Positions 1-8,280 of a DNA stretch of 64,000 bases are shown here, piece after piece. Position numbers and translations under genes: made by a program. The stretch's first letter is position 1. Each line of letters starts with the position of its first letter. The notes under the pieces were generated by a model. That model searched no databases. It saw nothing but the letters and a program-made list of their open reading frames with translations, and was not told the origin of the DNA. The stretch comes from Agrobacterium tumefaciens_K. Lineage in GTDB: Bacteria; Pseudomonadota; Alphaproteobacteria; Rhizobiales; Rhizobiaceae. Where the stretch lies: NCBI RefSeq assembly GCF_031801495.1, contig NZ_JAOEGC010000001.1:744001-808000 (forward strand), in the 5' to 3' direction.

Positions 1-141
1 AGCAACAAATGTGCCTGAAATCCGCGCCGGATGGGATATGGAATCGAAAACCCGGGCAAGCGCTGCTTCTGAGAGTGCGGATCTCGCAAAAATCTCACGA
101 TGACAAAGACGGTGCGCAATGATGGTGATACCGGTGGACAT
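1..141 (-). CDS. Partial ORF at left edge, unrecognised
   Basis: Reading the minus strand from an ATG at 141 gives 47 codons without a stop up to the window edge, beginning MSTGITIIAHRLCHRE. I do not recognise the family and the piece is too short to show a domain. It would be divergent to the FAD-dependent oxidoreductase, sharing the 160-base region that carries the TTGCAT half-sites. An open frame of this length can occur by chance in high-GC DNA, so it may be non-coding or the start may be wrong. Confidence 0.3.
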   Translation of the reverse strand, partial: MSTGITIIAHRLCHREIFARSALSEAALARVFDSISHPARISGTFVA

Positions 142-146
142 GATTG

Positions 147-192
147 TTGCATAATAATGCAAAAAAACTTCCAAGCTTGCATATTTTTGCAT
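147..192. promoter_or_regulatory. TTGCAT half-site array (putative operator)
   Basis: An inverted repeat TTGCAT-AATA-ATGCAA spans 147-162. Two further TTGCAT copies lie at 177-182 and 187-192 in direct orientation, exactly 10 bases apart, about one helical turn. The array sits in an AT-rich stretch upstream of the FAD oxidoreductase and next to the possible divergent start at 141. Palindromes of this size fit a dimeric repressor such as a GntR-family protein. The regulator is not identified. Confidence 0.5.
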
Positions 193-302
193 CATGGATC
201 GCCTGCTAGACTGGGATGGAATAGCCAGGGCGGTCGCCCGTTACGGCGATGGCCAGATGCGGCTGCACAGGGCGATATGAGATTTGTCGCAAGGACATGG
301 AC

Positions 303-1766
303 ATGATGAAGCAGACAGAAGATCATGCGGAACAAGGCGTTCTTTCCACAGAGGCCATCGAACAGCTGAAGGCGATTGTCGGTCCGGCTGGCTGGAGCAC
401 GGATCCTGATGTTCTGGACGCTCACACGATTGACTGGCTGCGGCAGTTCCGTGGCGCGACCAAACTGCTTCTGAAACCCGCCACGACCGAAGAGGTCGCC
501 GCGATTGTCTCACTCTGTGCCACAAAAGGCATAGGAATCGTGCCCCAGGGTGGCAACACCTCGCTCGTGGGCGGTGCTGTTCCGTTCGGCACCGGCAACG
601 AGATCGTTCTCAGCCTGTCGCGGATGAACAGGATACGCGCCATCGATCCGCTGAACGACACGATGACTGTCGAGGCGGGTTGCATCCTGGCGAACGTCCA
701 GGCCGCTGCGGAGGCTGCCGAGCGGTTGTTCCCGTTGCGGCTGGCGGCGGAAGGCTCCTGTCAGATCGGCGGGAACATCGCCTCCAATGCCGGCGGAACG
801 AACGTGCTACGTTACGGCAACATGCGCGATCTCGTTCTCGGGCTTGAGGTGGTCCTGCCGGACGGCCGGATCTGGAAAGGGCTGCGCGCACTTCGCAAGG
901 ATAATACGGGATACGATCTGAAGCAGCTTTTCATTGGTAGCGAAGGCTCGCTCGGCATCATCACGGCAGCCGTCCTGAAGATGTTCCCACGTCCTTCTTC
1001 GGTGGAAACCGCAATCTGCGCCGTCTCGTCGGTCGAGGCGGCACTGGAATTGCTGGTTCGCTGCAAGGAGCGGACCGGTAATCAGGTCACGGCTTTTGAA
1101 CTGATGCCGCGAACCGGTGTCGAGCTGGTGTTGAAGCATTTTCCGGCGACGCGGTTCCCGCTGGGCGACATTCACGACTGGCAGGTTCTGGTCGAGCTTT
1201 CATCCGGCGATAATGGCTCGGCCTTGCGTGAAACGCTGGAAGATCTTCTGGGTGAGGCCTTCGAAGCCGAGCTGGTGACGGATGCGGCACTCGCCGCATC
1301 GGTGGAGCAAGCCCGTGCCTTCTGGTCGATCCGTGAAGGGCTGGCGGAAGCCGATGTTCTCGAAGGTGCGTCGATCCACGGCGATATAGCGGTTCCGCTG
1401 TCTTCAATCCCCGCGTTCCTTCGTGAGGCGGTCGCGGCGGTCGAGAAGGCCTGTGCAGGCGTTCGCGTGGTTGCCTTCGGACATATGGGCGATGGCAACA
1501 TCCATTTCGGCATCGTCCAGCCGGTAGGCGCCGATGGCCACGCATTCCATGCGCGTGAGGAAGAAATCACCGGCATCGTTCACGATATCGTCCATCGTTT
1601 CAACGGTACGATTTCCGCTGAGCATGGGCTTGGCCGCGTCAAGCGCGATGCGATCCGTCATTATCGGGATGACGTCGAGCATGATCTGATGCTTGTCGTG
1701 AAGAGGTCACTGGACCCGAAAGGCATCATGAATCCTGGAAAATTCATCGGCACCGGGAACGATTGA
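303..1766 (+). CDS. FAD-binding 2-hydroxyacid oxidase/dehydrogenase (GlcD/D2HGDH-like)
   Basis: This 487-residue protein belongs to the vanillyl-alcohol-oxidase flavoprotein superfamily, which oxidises D-2-hydroxyacids such as glycolate, D-lactate or D-2-hydroxyglutarate. The PCMH FAD-binding domain shows PQGGNTSLVGGA near residue 80 and GGNIASNAGG near residue 156. The C-terminal FAD-oxidase domain carries GHMGDGNIHF near residue 392 and EHGLGRVK near residue 440, which hold the metal/substrate histidines in this family. The ATG at 303 is preferred to upstream in-frame starts because AAGGA ends at 295, seven bases before it. No glcE or glcF partner follows, so a single-subunit D-2-hydroxyglutarate or D-lactate dehydrogenase is likelier than glycolate oxidase. 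The substrate is not determined. The TTGCAT array upstream may regulate it. Confidence 0.9.
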   Translation: MMKQTEDHAEQGVLSTEAIEQLKAIVGPAGWSTDPDVLDAHTIDWLRQFRGATKLLLKPATTEEVAAIVSLCATKGIGIVPQGGNTSLVGGAVPFGTGNEIVLSLSRMNRIRAIDPLNDTMTVEAGCILANVQAAAEAAERLFPLRLAAEGSCQIGGNIASNAGGTNVLRYGNMRDLVLGLEVVLPDGRIWKGLRALRKDNTGYDLKQLFIGSEGSLGIITAAVLKMFPRPSSVETAICAVSSVEAALELLVRCKERTGNQVTAFELMPRTGVELVLKHFPATRFPLGDIHDWQVLVELSSGDNGSALRETLEDLLGEAFEAELVTDAALAASVEQARAFWSIREGLAEADVLEGASIHGDIAVPLSSIPAFLREAVAAVEKACAGVRVVAFGHMGDGNIHFGIVQPVGADGHAFHAREEEITGIVHDIVHRFNGTISAEHGLGRVKRDAIRHYRDDVEHDLMLVVKRSLDPKGIMNPGKFIGTGND

Positions 1767-1778
1767 TGTGGCAGATCC

Positions 1779-1806
1779 GCCCCTCCGGACAACGTGAGGG
1801 GCTGGT
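1779..1806. terminator. Weak intrinsic terminator between convergent genes
   Basis: GCCCCTC (1779-1785) pairs with GAGGGGC (1796-1802) over a 10-base loop, and the plus strand continues TGGTTTTC. It lies in the 54-base gap between the convergent FAD oxidoreductase and ABC-F genes. The short T-run makes it a modest candidate. Confidence 0.4.
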
Positions 1807-1820
1807 TTTCGTAGCGCTCG

Positions 1821-3443
1821 TCAGCTACGCAGGCCCGGCGCTTCATGGCCGCTGCGCTCGACATATTCCGTATAGCCGCCGCCATATTGCTGAATGCCGT
1901 CCGGTGTCAGTTCCAGAACACGATTGGAAAGTGCGGCGAGGAAATGCCGGTCGTGGGATACGAACAGCATCGTTCCCTCATATTCCGACAGCGCCTTGAT
2001 CAGCATTTCCTTGGTGTCGAGGTCGAGATGGTTCGTCGGCTCGTCGAGGACGAGGAAATTCGGCGGATCGAACAGCATGGCTGCCATGACCAGACGCGCC
2101 TTTTCGCCGCCTGACAGGACACGGCAACGCTTTTCCACGTCGTCGCCCGAAAAGCCGAAACATCCGGCAAGCGCACGCAACGGCGCTTGTCCCGCCTTCG
2201 GAAAACGTTCCTCCAGCCATTCGAGAATGGTGGCGTCACCTTCCAGAACGTCCATCGCGTGCTGGGCGAAATAACCCAGTTTGACGCTGGCGCCGAGGGT
2301 CACGCTGCCGGTGTCGGGTTCCGCGGTACCGGTAACGAGCTTGAGCAAAGTCGATTTTCCAGCACCGTTGACGCCCATGATGCACCAGCGCTCCTTGCGC
2401 CGTACCATGAAGTCCAGTTCTTCATAGATCGTGCGGCTGCCGTAAGCCTTGTTCACCTTCTTCAGTGCAACGACATCTTCGCCGGATCGCGGTGCTGGCG
2501 CGAATTCAAACGCCACCGTCTGCCGCCGTTTGGGAGGCTCGACGCGATCAATCTTTTCGAGTTTCTTGACGCGGCTCTGAACCTGCGCCGCATGCGAGGC
2601 GCGGGCCTTGAACCGTTCGATGAACTTGATTTCCTTGGCGAGCATCGCCTGCTGCCGCTCGAACTGCGCCTGCTGCTGCTTCTCGTTCTGCGCGCGCTGC
2701 TGCTCATAGAAGCCGTAGTCGCCGGAATAGGTGGTCAGCGAGCCGGCATCGATCTCGATGATCTTGTTGACGATGCGGTTCATGAACTCCCGGTCGTGGG
2801 AGGTCATCAGCAGCGCGCCGTCGTAATTGCGCAGGAAGTTCTCCAGCCAGATCAGGCTTTCAAGGTCAAGATGGTTGGACGGTTCGTCGAGAAGCATCAC
2901 GTCGGGGCGCATCAGAAGAATGCGCGCCAGCGCGACGCGCATCTTCCAGCCGCCCGAAAGCTTGTCCACGTCGCCGTCCATCATTTCCTGACTGAAGCTC
3001 AGTCCGTCGAGGACTTCGCGGGCGCGGCCTTCAAGCGCGTAACCGTCCAGCTCCTCATAGCGAGCCTGAACTTCACCGTAACGTTCGATGATCGCGTCCA
3101 TCTCGTCCATGCGGTCGGGATCGGACATGGCCGCTTCGAGCGCGCGTAGTTCGGCAGCGACCTCGCTGATCGGACCGGCGCCTTCCATCACCTCGGCGAC
3201 CGCGGAGCGGCCTGACATCTCGCCGACATCCTGATCGAAGTAACCGACCGTCATGCCTTTCTCGACAACTACCTGCCCTTCGTCCGGCTGCTCTTCGCCG
3301 GTGATCATGCGAAAGAGCGTGGTCTTGCCTGCACCGTTCGGTCCGACGAGGCCGGTTTTCTCGCCCTTGTTCAGTGCGGCGGAAGCCTCGATGTAGAGGA
3401 TGCGGTGGCTATTCGATTTGCTGATGTTTTCGATACGGATCAT
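1821..3443 (-). CDS. ABC-F family ATPase
   Basis: This 540-residue soluble protein has two complete ABC ATPase domains and no membrane segment, the hallmark of ABC-F proteins that act on the ribosome E site. The first domain has Walker A GPNGAGKTT at residues 34-42 and signature LSGGWKMRVALA. The second has Walker A GVNGAGKST near residue 356, signature LSGGEKARLVMA and Walker B FLVLDEPTNHLD. Both Walker B motifs end in DEP(S/T)NHLDL, typical of ABC-F. The linker near residues 230-320 is charged and helical (many K, Q and R), matching the P-site tRNA interaction motif. Length and arrangement resemble YbiT or Uup; I cannot assign the subclass. It stands alone, convergent with the FAD oxidoreductase. 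Confidence 0.93.
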   Translation of the reverse strand: MIRIENISKSNSHRILYIEASAALNKGEKTGLVGPNGAGKTTLFRMITGEEQPDEGQVVVEKGMTVGYFDQDVGEMSGRSAVAEVMEGAGPISEVAAELRALEAAMSDPDRMDEMDAIIERYGEVQARYEELDGYALEGRAREVLDGLSFSQEMMDGDVDKLSGGWKMRVALARILLMRPDVMLLDEPSNHLDLESLIWLENFLRNYDGALLMTSHDREFMNRIVNKIIEIDAGSLTTYSGDYGFYEQQRAQNEKQQQAQFERQQAMLAKEIKFIERFKARASHAAQVQSRVKKLEKIDRVEPPKRRQTVAFEFAPAPRSGEDVVALKKVNKAYGSRTIYEELDFMVRRKERWCIMGVNGAGKSTLLKLVTGTAEPDTGSVTLGASVKLGYFAQHAMDVLEGDATILEWLEERFPKAGQAPLRALAGCFGFSGDDVEKRCRVLSGGEKARLVMAAMLFDPPNFLVLDEPTNHLDLDTKEMLIKALSEYEGTMLFVSHDRHFLAALSNRVLELTPDGIQQYGGGYTEYVERSGHEAPGLRS

Positions 3444-3580
3444 GATGCGGCCTGTGACGTGAGCGCCCCCCTATGCCACGGGTATCAGGCGGTGTCACCC
3501 GAGCAAACAGGGCGAGGGCAAAGAAAAACCACGGAAACAGGCGTATTTCCGTCGTTTGTGTCACAGGATATGCCCGGCTG

Positions 3581-4813
3581 TCAGTTCGTCAGCGTGGCGA
3601 TGCTGCCGGAGGCCTTGCGGGCGATTTCGCCGAATGCCGTGACGATCCCGTTCATGTCTTCAGGGGCGTAGTAGTTGTCGAGGCTCGATGCGCAATATTG
3701 CAGCAGCGACTTGCCCTTGTCGGGAGCCATGAAGGCGACGCTGAAAATCTTGATGCCGTCGGCTTTCGCCGTAGCGCAGACATTTCGCACCGACTGGTCG
3801 TAGCTGGAATTCCAGCTTGCGCTGCTTCCGGTCATTTCCCCGTCTGTCATCAGAACAATGTAGCGCTCGAAGGATTCACTTCCCTTCGCCTTGTGCTGCT
3901 TTGCTTCTTCGGGATTTGATTTTTTGAGAGCGTCGTAGGCTTTTGTCAAAGCCGCCGTCGCGTCCGTGCCGCCCGTCGGGAACTGCGGGATCTGATTGAC
4001 GTACGTGTTGACGCTGCCCGTGCCCCATATCATCGCCTGCGGTGTAAATGCCTTGGCCTCGTAGGCGATGGCGCCTGTGCGGACCAGTTCGGAGCCGGAG
4101 GTTGTGTATGTGGGATCGGCCTTGTTCAGGGTGGTGACCAAGAAGGAAACGGCTGTTTTCAGCGAGTCCATCTTGTTGACGTAACACGGGCTGGATGTGG
4201 CCTGCTTCTCGGTTTGACCCCAGTTGTCCTTGGTATAGTTGGCGCAGGATTTTTTCGTGGTATTGATCGTGTCGGTCTTGAAAGACATCGAGCCGGAGCG
4301 GTCGAGAACCAGATACATGGAGAGCGGTGCGCCCTTGTTGACACTGGCCTGTGCGGTGCCGGTTGCGGAGATGTTGATGGTGGCTATTCCGAGAAAACCC
4401 AGGAGCGGGTTCAGTTTTACGCTCTGACGAATTGTCGTGTTGATGATGAAGGTCTTGCCGCGTGCATCGTCTCGCGTTGTCAGGCCGATGGTGGAATTCT
4501 TGTCGAGTTCTTCCTGCTCTTCCTTGGTAAGCTCGTTCTCCATCTGGCCGATGATGAATTTCCTGGCAGTCTCCTTGATTTCGTCATCGCTCGCTTTGCC
4601 TTCCTTCAGGCGTGCGTGCGTGACCGCCGCCAGTGCTCCCGCGTCGGCGGTGTTCTGGAGGTCTGCCTTCACCTGCATCACATTCGCTAGCTCCATTCCC
4701 GCGCCCGCAGCGCCAAGAAGAACCGGTAGCAATATTGCGGTCATGATGCCGAAGTTGCCGGTGGTGTCGGCAAGAAAACGGCGCTTCAGGGATGTCTCTG
4801 ACGGCAGGGTCAT
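3581..4813 (-). CDS. TadG-like pilus-assembly protein with vWA domain
   Basis: This 410-residue protein starts with a short basic cytoplasmic tail, then a hydrophobic segment at about residues 22-40, then the TadE/TadG-type stretch with NTADAGALAA. A von Willebrand factor A domain follows: the metal-ion-dependent adhesion site DRSGSMS is near residue 171 and MTDGEMTG is near residue 321. Rhizobiales commonly encode such TadG-vWA proteins, anchored in the inner membrane and facing the periplasm, with Flp pilus loci. No other tad or cpa gene is present here, so this is an orphan copy. Its partner genes must lie elsewhere if it works in pilus assembly. Confidence 0.85.
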   Translation of the reverse strand: MTLPSETSLKRRFLADTTGNFGIMTAILLPVLLGAAGAGMELANVMQVKADLQNTADAGALAAVTHARLKEGKASDDEIKETARKFIIGQMENELTKEEQEELDKNSTIGLTTRDDARGKTFIINTTIRQSVKLNPLLGFLGIATINISATGTAQASVNKGAPLSMYLVLDRSGSMSFKTDTINTTKKSCANYTKDNWGQTEKQATSSPCYVNKMDSLKTAVSFLVTTLNKADPTYTTSGSELVRTGAIAYEAKAFTPQAMIWGTGSVNTYVNQIPQFPTGGTDATAALTKAYDALKKSNPEEAKQHKAKGSESFERYIVLMTDGEMTGSSASWNSSYDQSVRNVCATAKADGIKIFSVAFMAPDKGKSLLQYCASSLDNYYAPEDMNGIVTAFGEIARKASGSIATLTN

Positions 4814-4976
4814 GGCGCGCTCACAGGCTGAGTGGTCTATTGAGCGCAGCTAACTCTCAAGCGATGTAGAAACCGCTAATGAAAAAAATGCAATTTTATT
4901 CAGTGATCAAATCGGGGCAGTTTTCAAAGTATCCGCAAGACATTCCCGCTGTATTACAGCAGTAGATCCACCCGTC

Positions 4977-5858
4977 TCAATTCTGGACAGGGATAACGTC
5001 TACGGCCTGCTTGGCCTGCTGGTTGCCATAGCCCTTCAGCACACCGATAACCGGCGCCACGTCGGAATAGTCCCGTCCGTACCCGACAACGATGTGATCG
5101 CACCCGGCGACAATATCGTTGGTAGGGTCAAGCTCGATGTAACCTGTCGCCTCGCCGCACCAGACACGAACCCAGGCATGCATAGCATCCGCACCTTCAA
5201 GACGTTCCTTGCCCGGCGGGGGAATGGTGCGCAGAAAGCCGCTGACATAACCGGCGGGAATGCCAAGGCTGCGCAAAGCCAGGATCATGATGTGCGAAAA
5301 ATCCTGACATACGCCGCGCTTGAGCTTGAATGCCTCCGACGGCGTGGTGTCGACGGTCGTCGCTTCGCCATCGTAGGTGAAGTCTTTGTAGATGCGCTTG
5401 CACATCGCGAATGCTATTTCCCGGATCGTCATGCCGGGCTTCACCATTTCTTTGGCATAGGCTGCGATTGAAGCGTCGATCCCGATCCGCGGGCTTGTTC
5501 CGGCGAAGTGATGCGGTGACTGGAAATCCACAGACCAGACGTTTGCGAGCTCCTGCGGCAGCCGGGAAAGCTCCGGCGAGAAATCCGCCGTCAATGCAGG
5601 CTGCTCCACCATGACGCGTGCTTGCATGCGAATATCCAGCTTCTCATGCGGCGCCCGCACATACACTGTGGTTGCCGGCTGACGGAAAAAATCTTCGAAA
5701 ACCGTTCGCTCTTCCGGTGTCGGGGAAACGGTGATCGATCCGGCGATCAGTCTCTGGCGGCCCGGTATGGACAGCGGCAGCACACGAATGACATGCCGTC
5801 CGCCATGTGCCAGCGTGTCGTAGGCGTAACCCATGTGCAGGGAAAGATCGTAGAGCAT
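4977..5858 (-). CDS. Transglutaminase-like cysteine protease-fold protein
   Basis: This 293-residue protein has the bacterial transglutaminase N-terminal beta domain (about residues 1-80) and the papain-like core. The catalytic triad is visible as Cys in RGVCQDFSHI near residue 184, His in MHAWVRVW near residue 227 and Asp in ELDPTND near residue 243. Such proteins act as amide-bond hydrolases or transpeptidases. It is the last gene of a three-gene operon, starting three bases after the ATP-grasp/alpha-E gene. The tight coupling implies a shared peptide or amide substrate. There is no signal peptide, so it is probably cytoplasmic. The substrate is unknown. Confidence 0.9.
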   Translation of the reverse strand: MLYDLSLHMGYAYDTLAHGGRHVIRVLPLSIPGRQRLIAGSITVSPTPEERTVFEDFFRQPATTVYVRAPHEKLDIRMQARVMVEQPALTADFSPELSRLPQELANVWSVDFQSPHHFAGTSPRIGIDASIAAYAKEMVKPGMTIREIAFAMCKRIYKDFTYDGEATTVDTTPSEAFKLKRGVCQDFSHIMILALRSLGIPAGYVSGFLRTIPPPGKERLEGADAMHAWVRVWCGEATGYIELDPTNDIVAGCDHIVVGYGRDYSDVAPVIGVLKGYGNQQAKQAVDVIPVQN

Positions 5859-5861
5859 CGG

Positions 5862-8279
5862 TTATCCGAGATAGGTGCGTGCCAGAACATCGGACAGATG
5901 CTCCAGATCTTTTTCGAGCTGTCGATAGATTGCGGTATTCATGCCTTCCGGCGTCATGACGGCAAGACCGGAATGAAGCCGCATCGTCTCGCGATAGAAT
6001 GGCGACATCTGACCGTTGACGAAGGCGTTTGGCAGCTGCTCGACTTCCGTGCGGATTTCGTTCAGCTGGAACAGGATCGAGCGCGGGTTGAGGGGGTCGA
6101 GCGCGAGCAGATCGGTCACGGTCAGCCCGGCGGTGTTCACGTTGTAGCGGCGGCGATGGGTCATGACGCTGTCGCCGATTTCGAGCATCATGTCATAGGC
6201 GCCATCGGGCGCATCCGGGCCGGTCATATGACCGAGAAGCCGCGTCATGTGCAGCCCGCGCTCCAGATAACGGCCAATCGACAGGAACCGCCAACCGGTG
6301 AAACGGTACATGTTTTCATGCACCAGACCGGCAAAACCCGCCACTTTGCGCAGCAGAATGGTCATGGCATGGGTGGCGTCGTCACCGGGCGCAACCTTGG
6401 CATGGAAGCGGCGCGCGGTTTTGGCAAGATCGTTCAGCGCCAGCCATCCGTCCGGCGAGAACCGGTCGCGGATGTTGCTGGCGGAGTAAAGCGCGCTGTT
6501 GATGTTGGTCAGGAGGCTTGCGGGAACGGCATCGTTCATCTCGATGTCGAGCGTTTCGAGATACCGTGTGACATGGGCAAGAAGTGGCTGCTTCGGATCG
6601 GCGGATTCGGCATAACGTCCATGCCAGGCGCGCAGGATGCGCAGTGCGCCTTCCGACCGCTCGATGTAGCGGCCGAGCCAGAACAGGTTGTCGGCAGCGC
6701 GGCTTGGCAGGCTGCCCGGCATGTTGCGGGTAAAACTTTCTTCCGCAGGCAGCAGCGAGGTGCGTTCTACTGGCTTTTCGCTGACGATCCAGACGTCGGC
6801 GGCGCTGCCGCCCGATTGCATGGCGATGGCCGAGACATCGTTGCTGCTGCCGATGCGCGCAAAACCGCCGGGCATGATCTGCCAGCCGTCCTGTGTGCGG
6901 GCGGCAAAGACACGAAGGCTCATCGGGCGCGGTACCAGTTTGCCGTCGACATAGGCGGGTGTGGTGGAAAGCGTCACGACCTCCTGGCCGACCAGCCGGT
7001 GACCGTCGGCTGCGAGCCAGTCGCTGATCGATTCCTTCGCCGTTTCGCGTAAGGAGGACCCAAGGACCGACTGTCCGTTGTCGTCGAAAAAGGGCAGGCG
7101 GGAATAGGCCGGGCCAATGACCATGCGCTCGATATTGCTGGCGACATTGCGGCGTTCCGATTGCTGCCCGCACCACCAGGTCGCAATGGAAGGCAGCTTC
7201 AGGTCCTCACCCAGCAGATGACGGCAGACGCCGGGCATAAAGGCCAGAAGCGCGCGTGTTTCCAGGATGCCGGTGCCGAGCGCGTTGACGATGGTGAGTG
7301 CTTCGTTGCGAAGCGCCTGTACCATTCCCGGGGTGCCGATGTGAGACTGCTGGTTCAGCTCTAGCGGATCGGAATAGGAGGCGTCGAGACGGCGCCACAA
7401 AACGCCGACAGGCTTCAGACCGGCGACCGTGCGGACCATGACGCGCCCGTTGACGACAGTCAGGTCTTCGCCTTCCAGCAGCATGAAGCCGAGATAGCGG
7501 GCGATATAGGCGTGTTCGAAATACGTTTCGTTCGCGGGGCCGGGGGTCAGAACCGCGATGCGGTCATCCGGGTGCCGACGATGCGACTGCAACGTGTCGC
7601 GGAACGCACCGAAGAACGAGGCGAGGCGATGTACGTGGGTTTCGGCATAGATGTCCGAAAAGGCGCGGGTCGTCGCGACGCGGTTTTCCAGCGCAAATCC
7701 GGCACCAGAGGGGGCCTGCGTCCGATCCGCCAGTACCCACCAGTTGCCGTCCGGGCCTCGGCCGATCTCGAATGAGCAGAAATGCAGGTAATGACCGCTG
7801 GCCGGCTTGATTCCCACCATCGGCCGCAGATATTCCGGGTTGGATGCGATCAGCGCCGGTGGAATGTGGCCTTCCGCGACCAGCCGGTTGTCGCCGTAAA
7901 AATCGGCGACCATTGCTTCCAGAAGGTCGGCACGCTGTTTCAGGCCGTCGGAGAGAACTGCCCACTCCTTTTCATCGATCAGAACCGGGATATGCGAGAT
8001 CGGCCAGTTTCGCTCGCTGCTGCCCTTGCCGTAGTCGCGATAAAACACGCCTGCATCGCGCAGATATCGGTCGGTTCGGGCAAAACGCTCGTGCAGTTCC
8101 CGTTCCGACATGCGTGAAATGGCACCCAGCAGATGCCGCCAGACGGGCCGAACCTTGCCGTCGGTTCCCAGCATTTCATCGGCAATACCGGGCAAGGCGG
8201 CATAATCGAACCCACGTGGTCGCAGGTCCGGTTCCGTCTTGTGTTCGGTTGCCGTTGCCGGTGCCGGGGCTTTGGCCAC
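5862..8279 (-). CDS. Circularly permuted ATP-grasp + alpha-E fusion protein
   Basis: This 805-residue protein joins two families often encoded by adjacent genes. Residues about 60-490 form the circularly permuted type 2 ATP-grasp domain, with segments such as LTPGPANETYFEHAY and PVGVLWRRLDASYSDPLE. Residues about 515-800 form an alpha-E helical domain starting at SRAADNLFWLGRYIERSE. ATP-grasp enzymes activate a carboxylate with ATP and ligate it to an amine, so a peptide or amide ligase is inferred; the alpha-E role is unknown. The gene lies one base after the DUF2126 transglutaminase and three bases before the second transglutaminase, so all three are probably one transcript. Comparative genomics predicts these operons make or modify small peptides; no product is established here. 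Confidence 0.92.
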   Translation of the reverse strand: MAKAPAPATATEHKTEPDLRPRGFDYAALPGIADEMLGTDGKVRPVWRHLLGAISRMSERELHERFARTDRYLRDAGVFYRDYGKGSSERNWPISHIPVLIDEKEWAVLSDGLKQRADLLEAMVADFYGDNRLVAEGHIPPALIASNPEYLRPMVGIKPASGHYLHFCSFEIGRGPDGNWWVLADRTQAPSGAGFALENRVATTRAFSDIYAETHVHRLASFFGAFRDTLQSHRRHPDDRIAVLTPGPANETYFEHAYIARYLGFMLLEGEDLTVVNGRVMVRTVAGLKPVGVLWRRLDASYSDPLELNQQSHIGTPGMVQALRNEALTIVNALGTGILETRALLAFMPGVCRHLLGEDLKLPSIATWWCGQQSERRNVASNIERMVIGPAYSRLPFFDDNGQSVLGSSLRETAKESISDWLAADGHRLVGQEVVTLSTTPAYVDGKLVPRPMSLRVFAARTQDGWQIMPGGFARIGSSNDVSAIAMQSGGSAADVWIVSEKPVERTSLLPAEESFTRNMPGSLPSRAADNLFWLGRYIERSEGALRILRAWHGRYAESADPKQPLLAHVTRYLETLDIEMNDAVPASLLTNINSALYSASNIRDRFSPDGWLALNDLAKTARRFHAKVAPGDDATHAMTILLRKVAGFAGLVHENMYRFTGWRFLSIGRYLERGLHMTRLLGHMTGPDAPDGAYDMMLEIGDSVMTHRRRYNVNTAGLTVTDLLALDPLNPRSILFQLNEIRTEVEQLPNAFVNGQMSPFYRETMRLHSGLAVMTPEGMNTAIYRQLEKDLEHLSDVLARTYLG

Positions 8280-8280
8280 T

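Noticed and set aside
2187..3149. 320-codon plus-strand open frame
   Set aside because: It is antisense to the ABC-F gene, whose two ATPase domains are complete and unambiguous.
5622..7052. 476-codon plus-strand open frame
   Set aside because: It is antisense to the second transglutaminase and the ATP-grasp/alpha-E gene, with no recognised motif and an Arg/His/Gln-rich translation.
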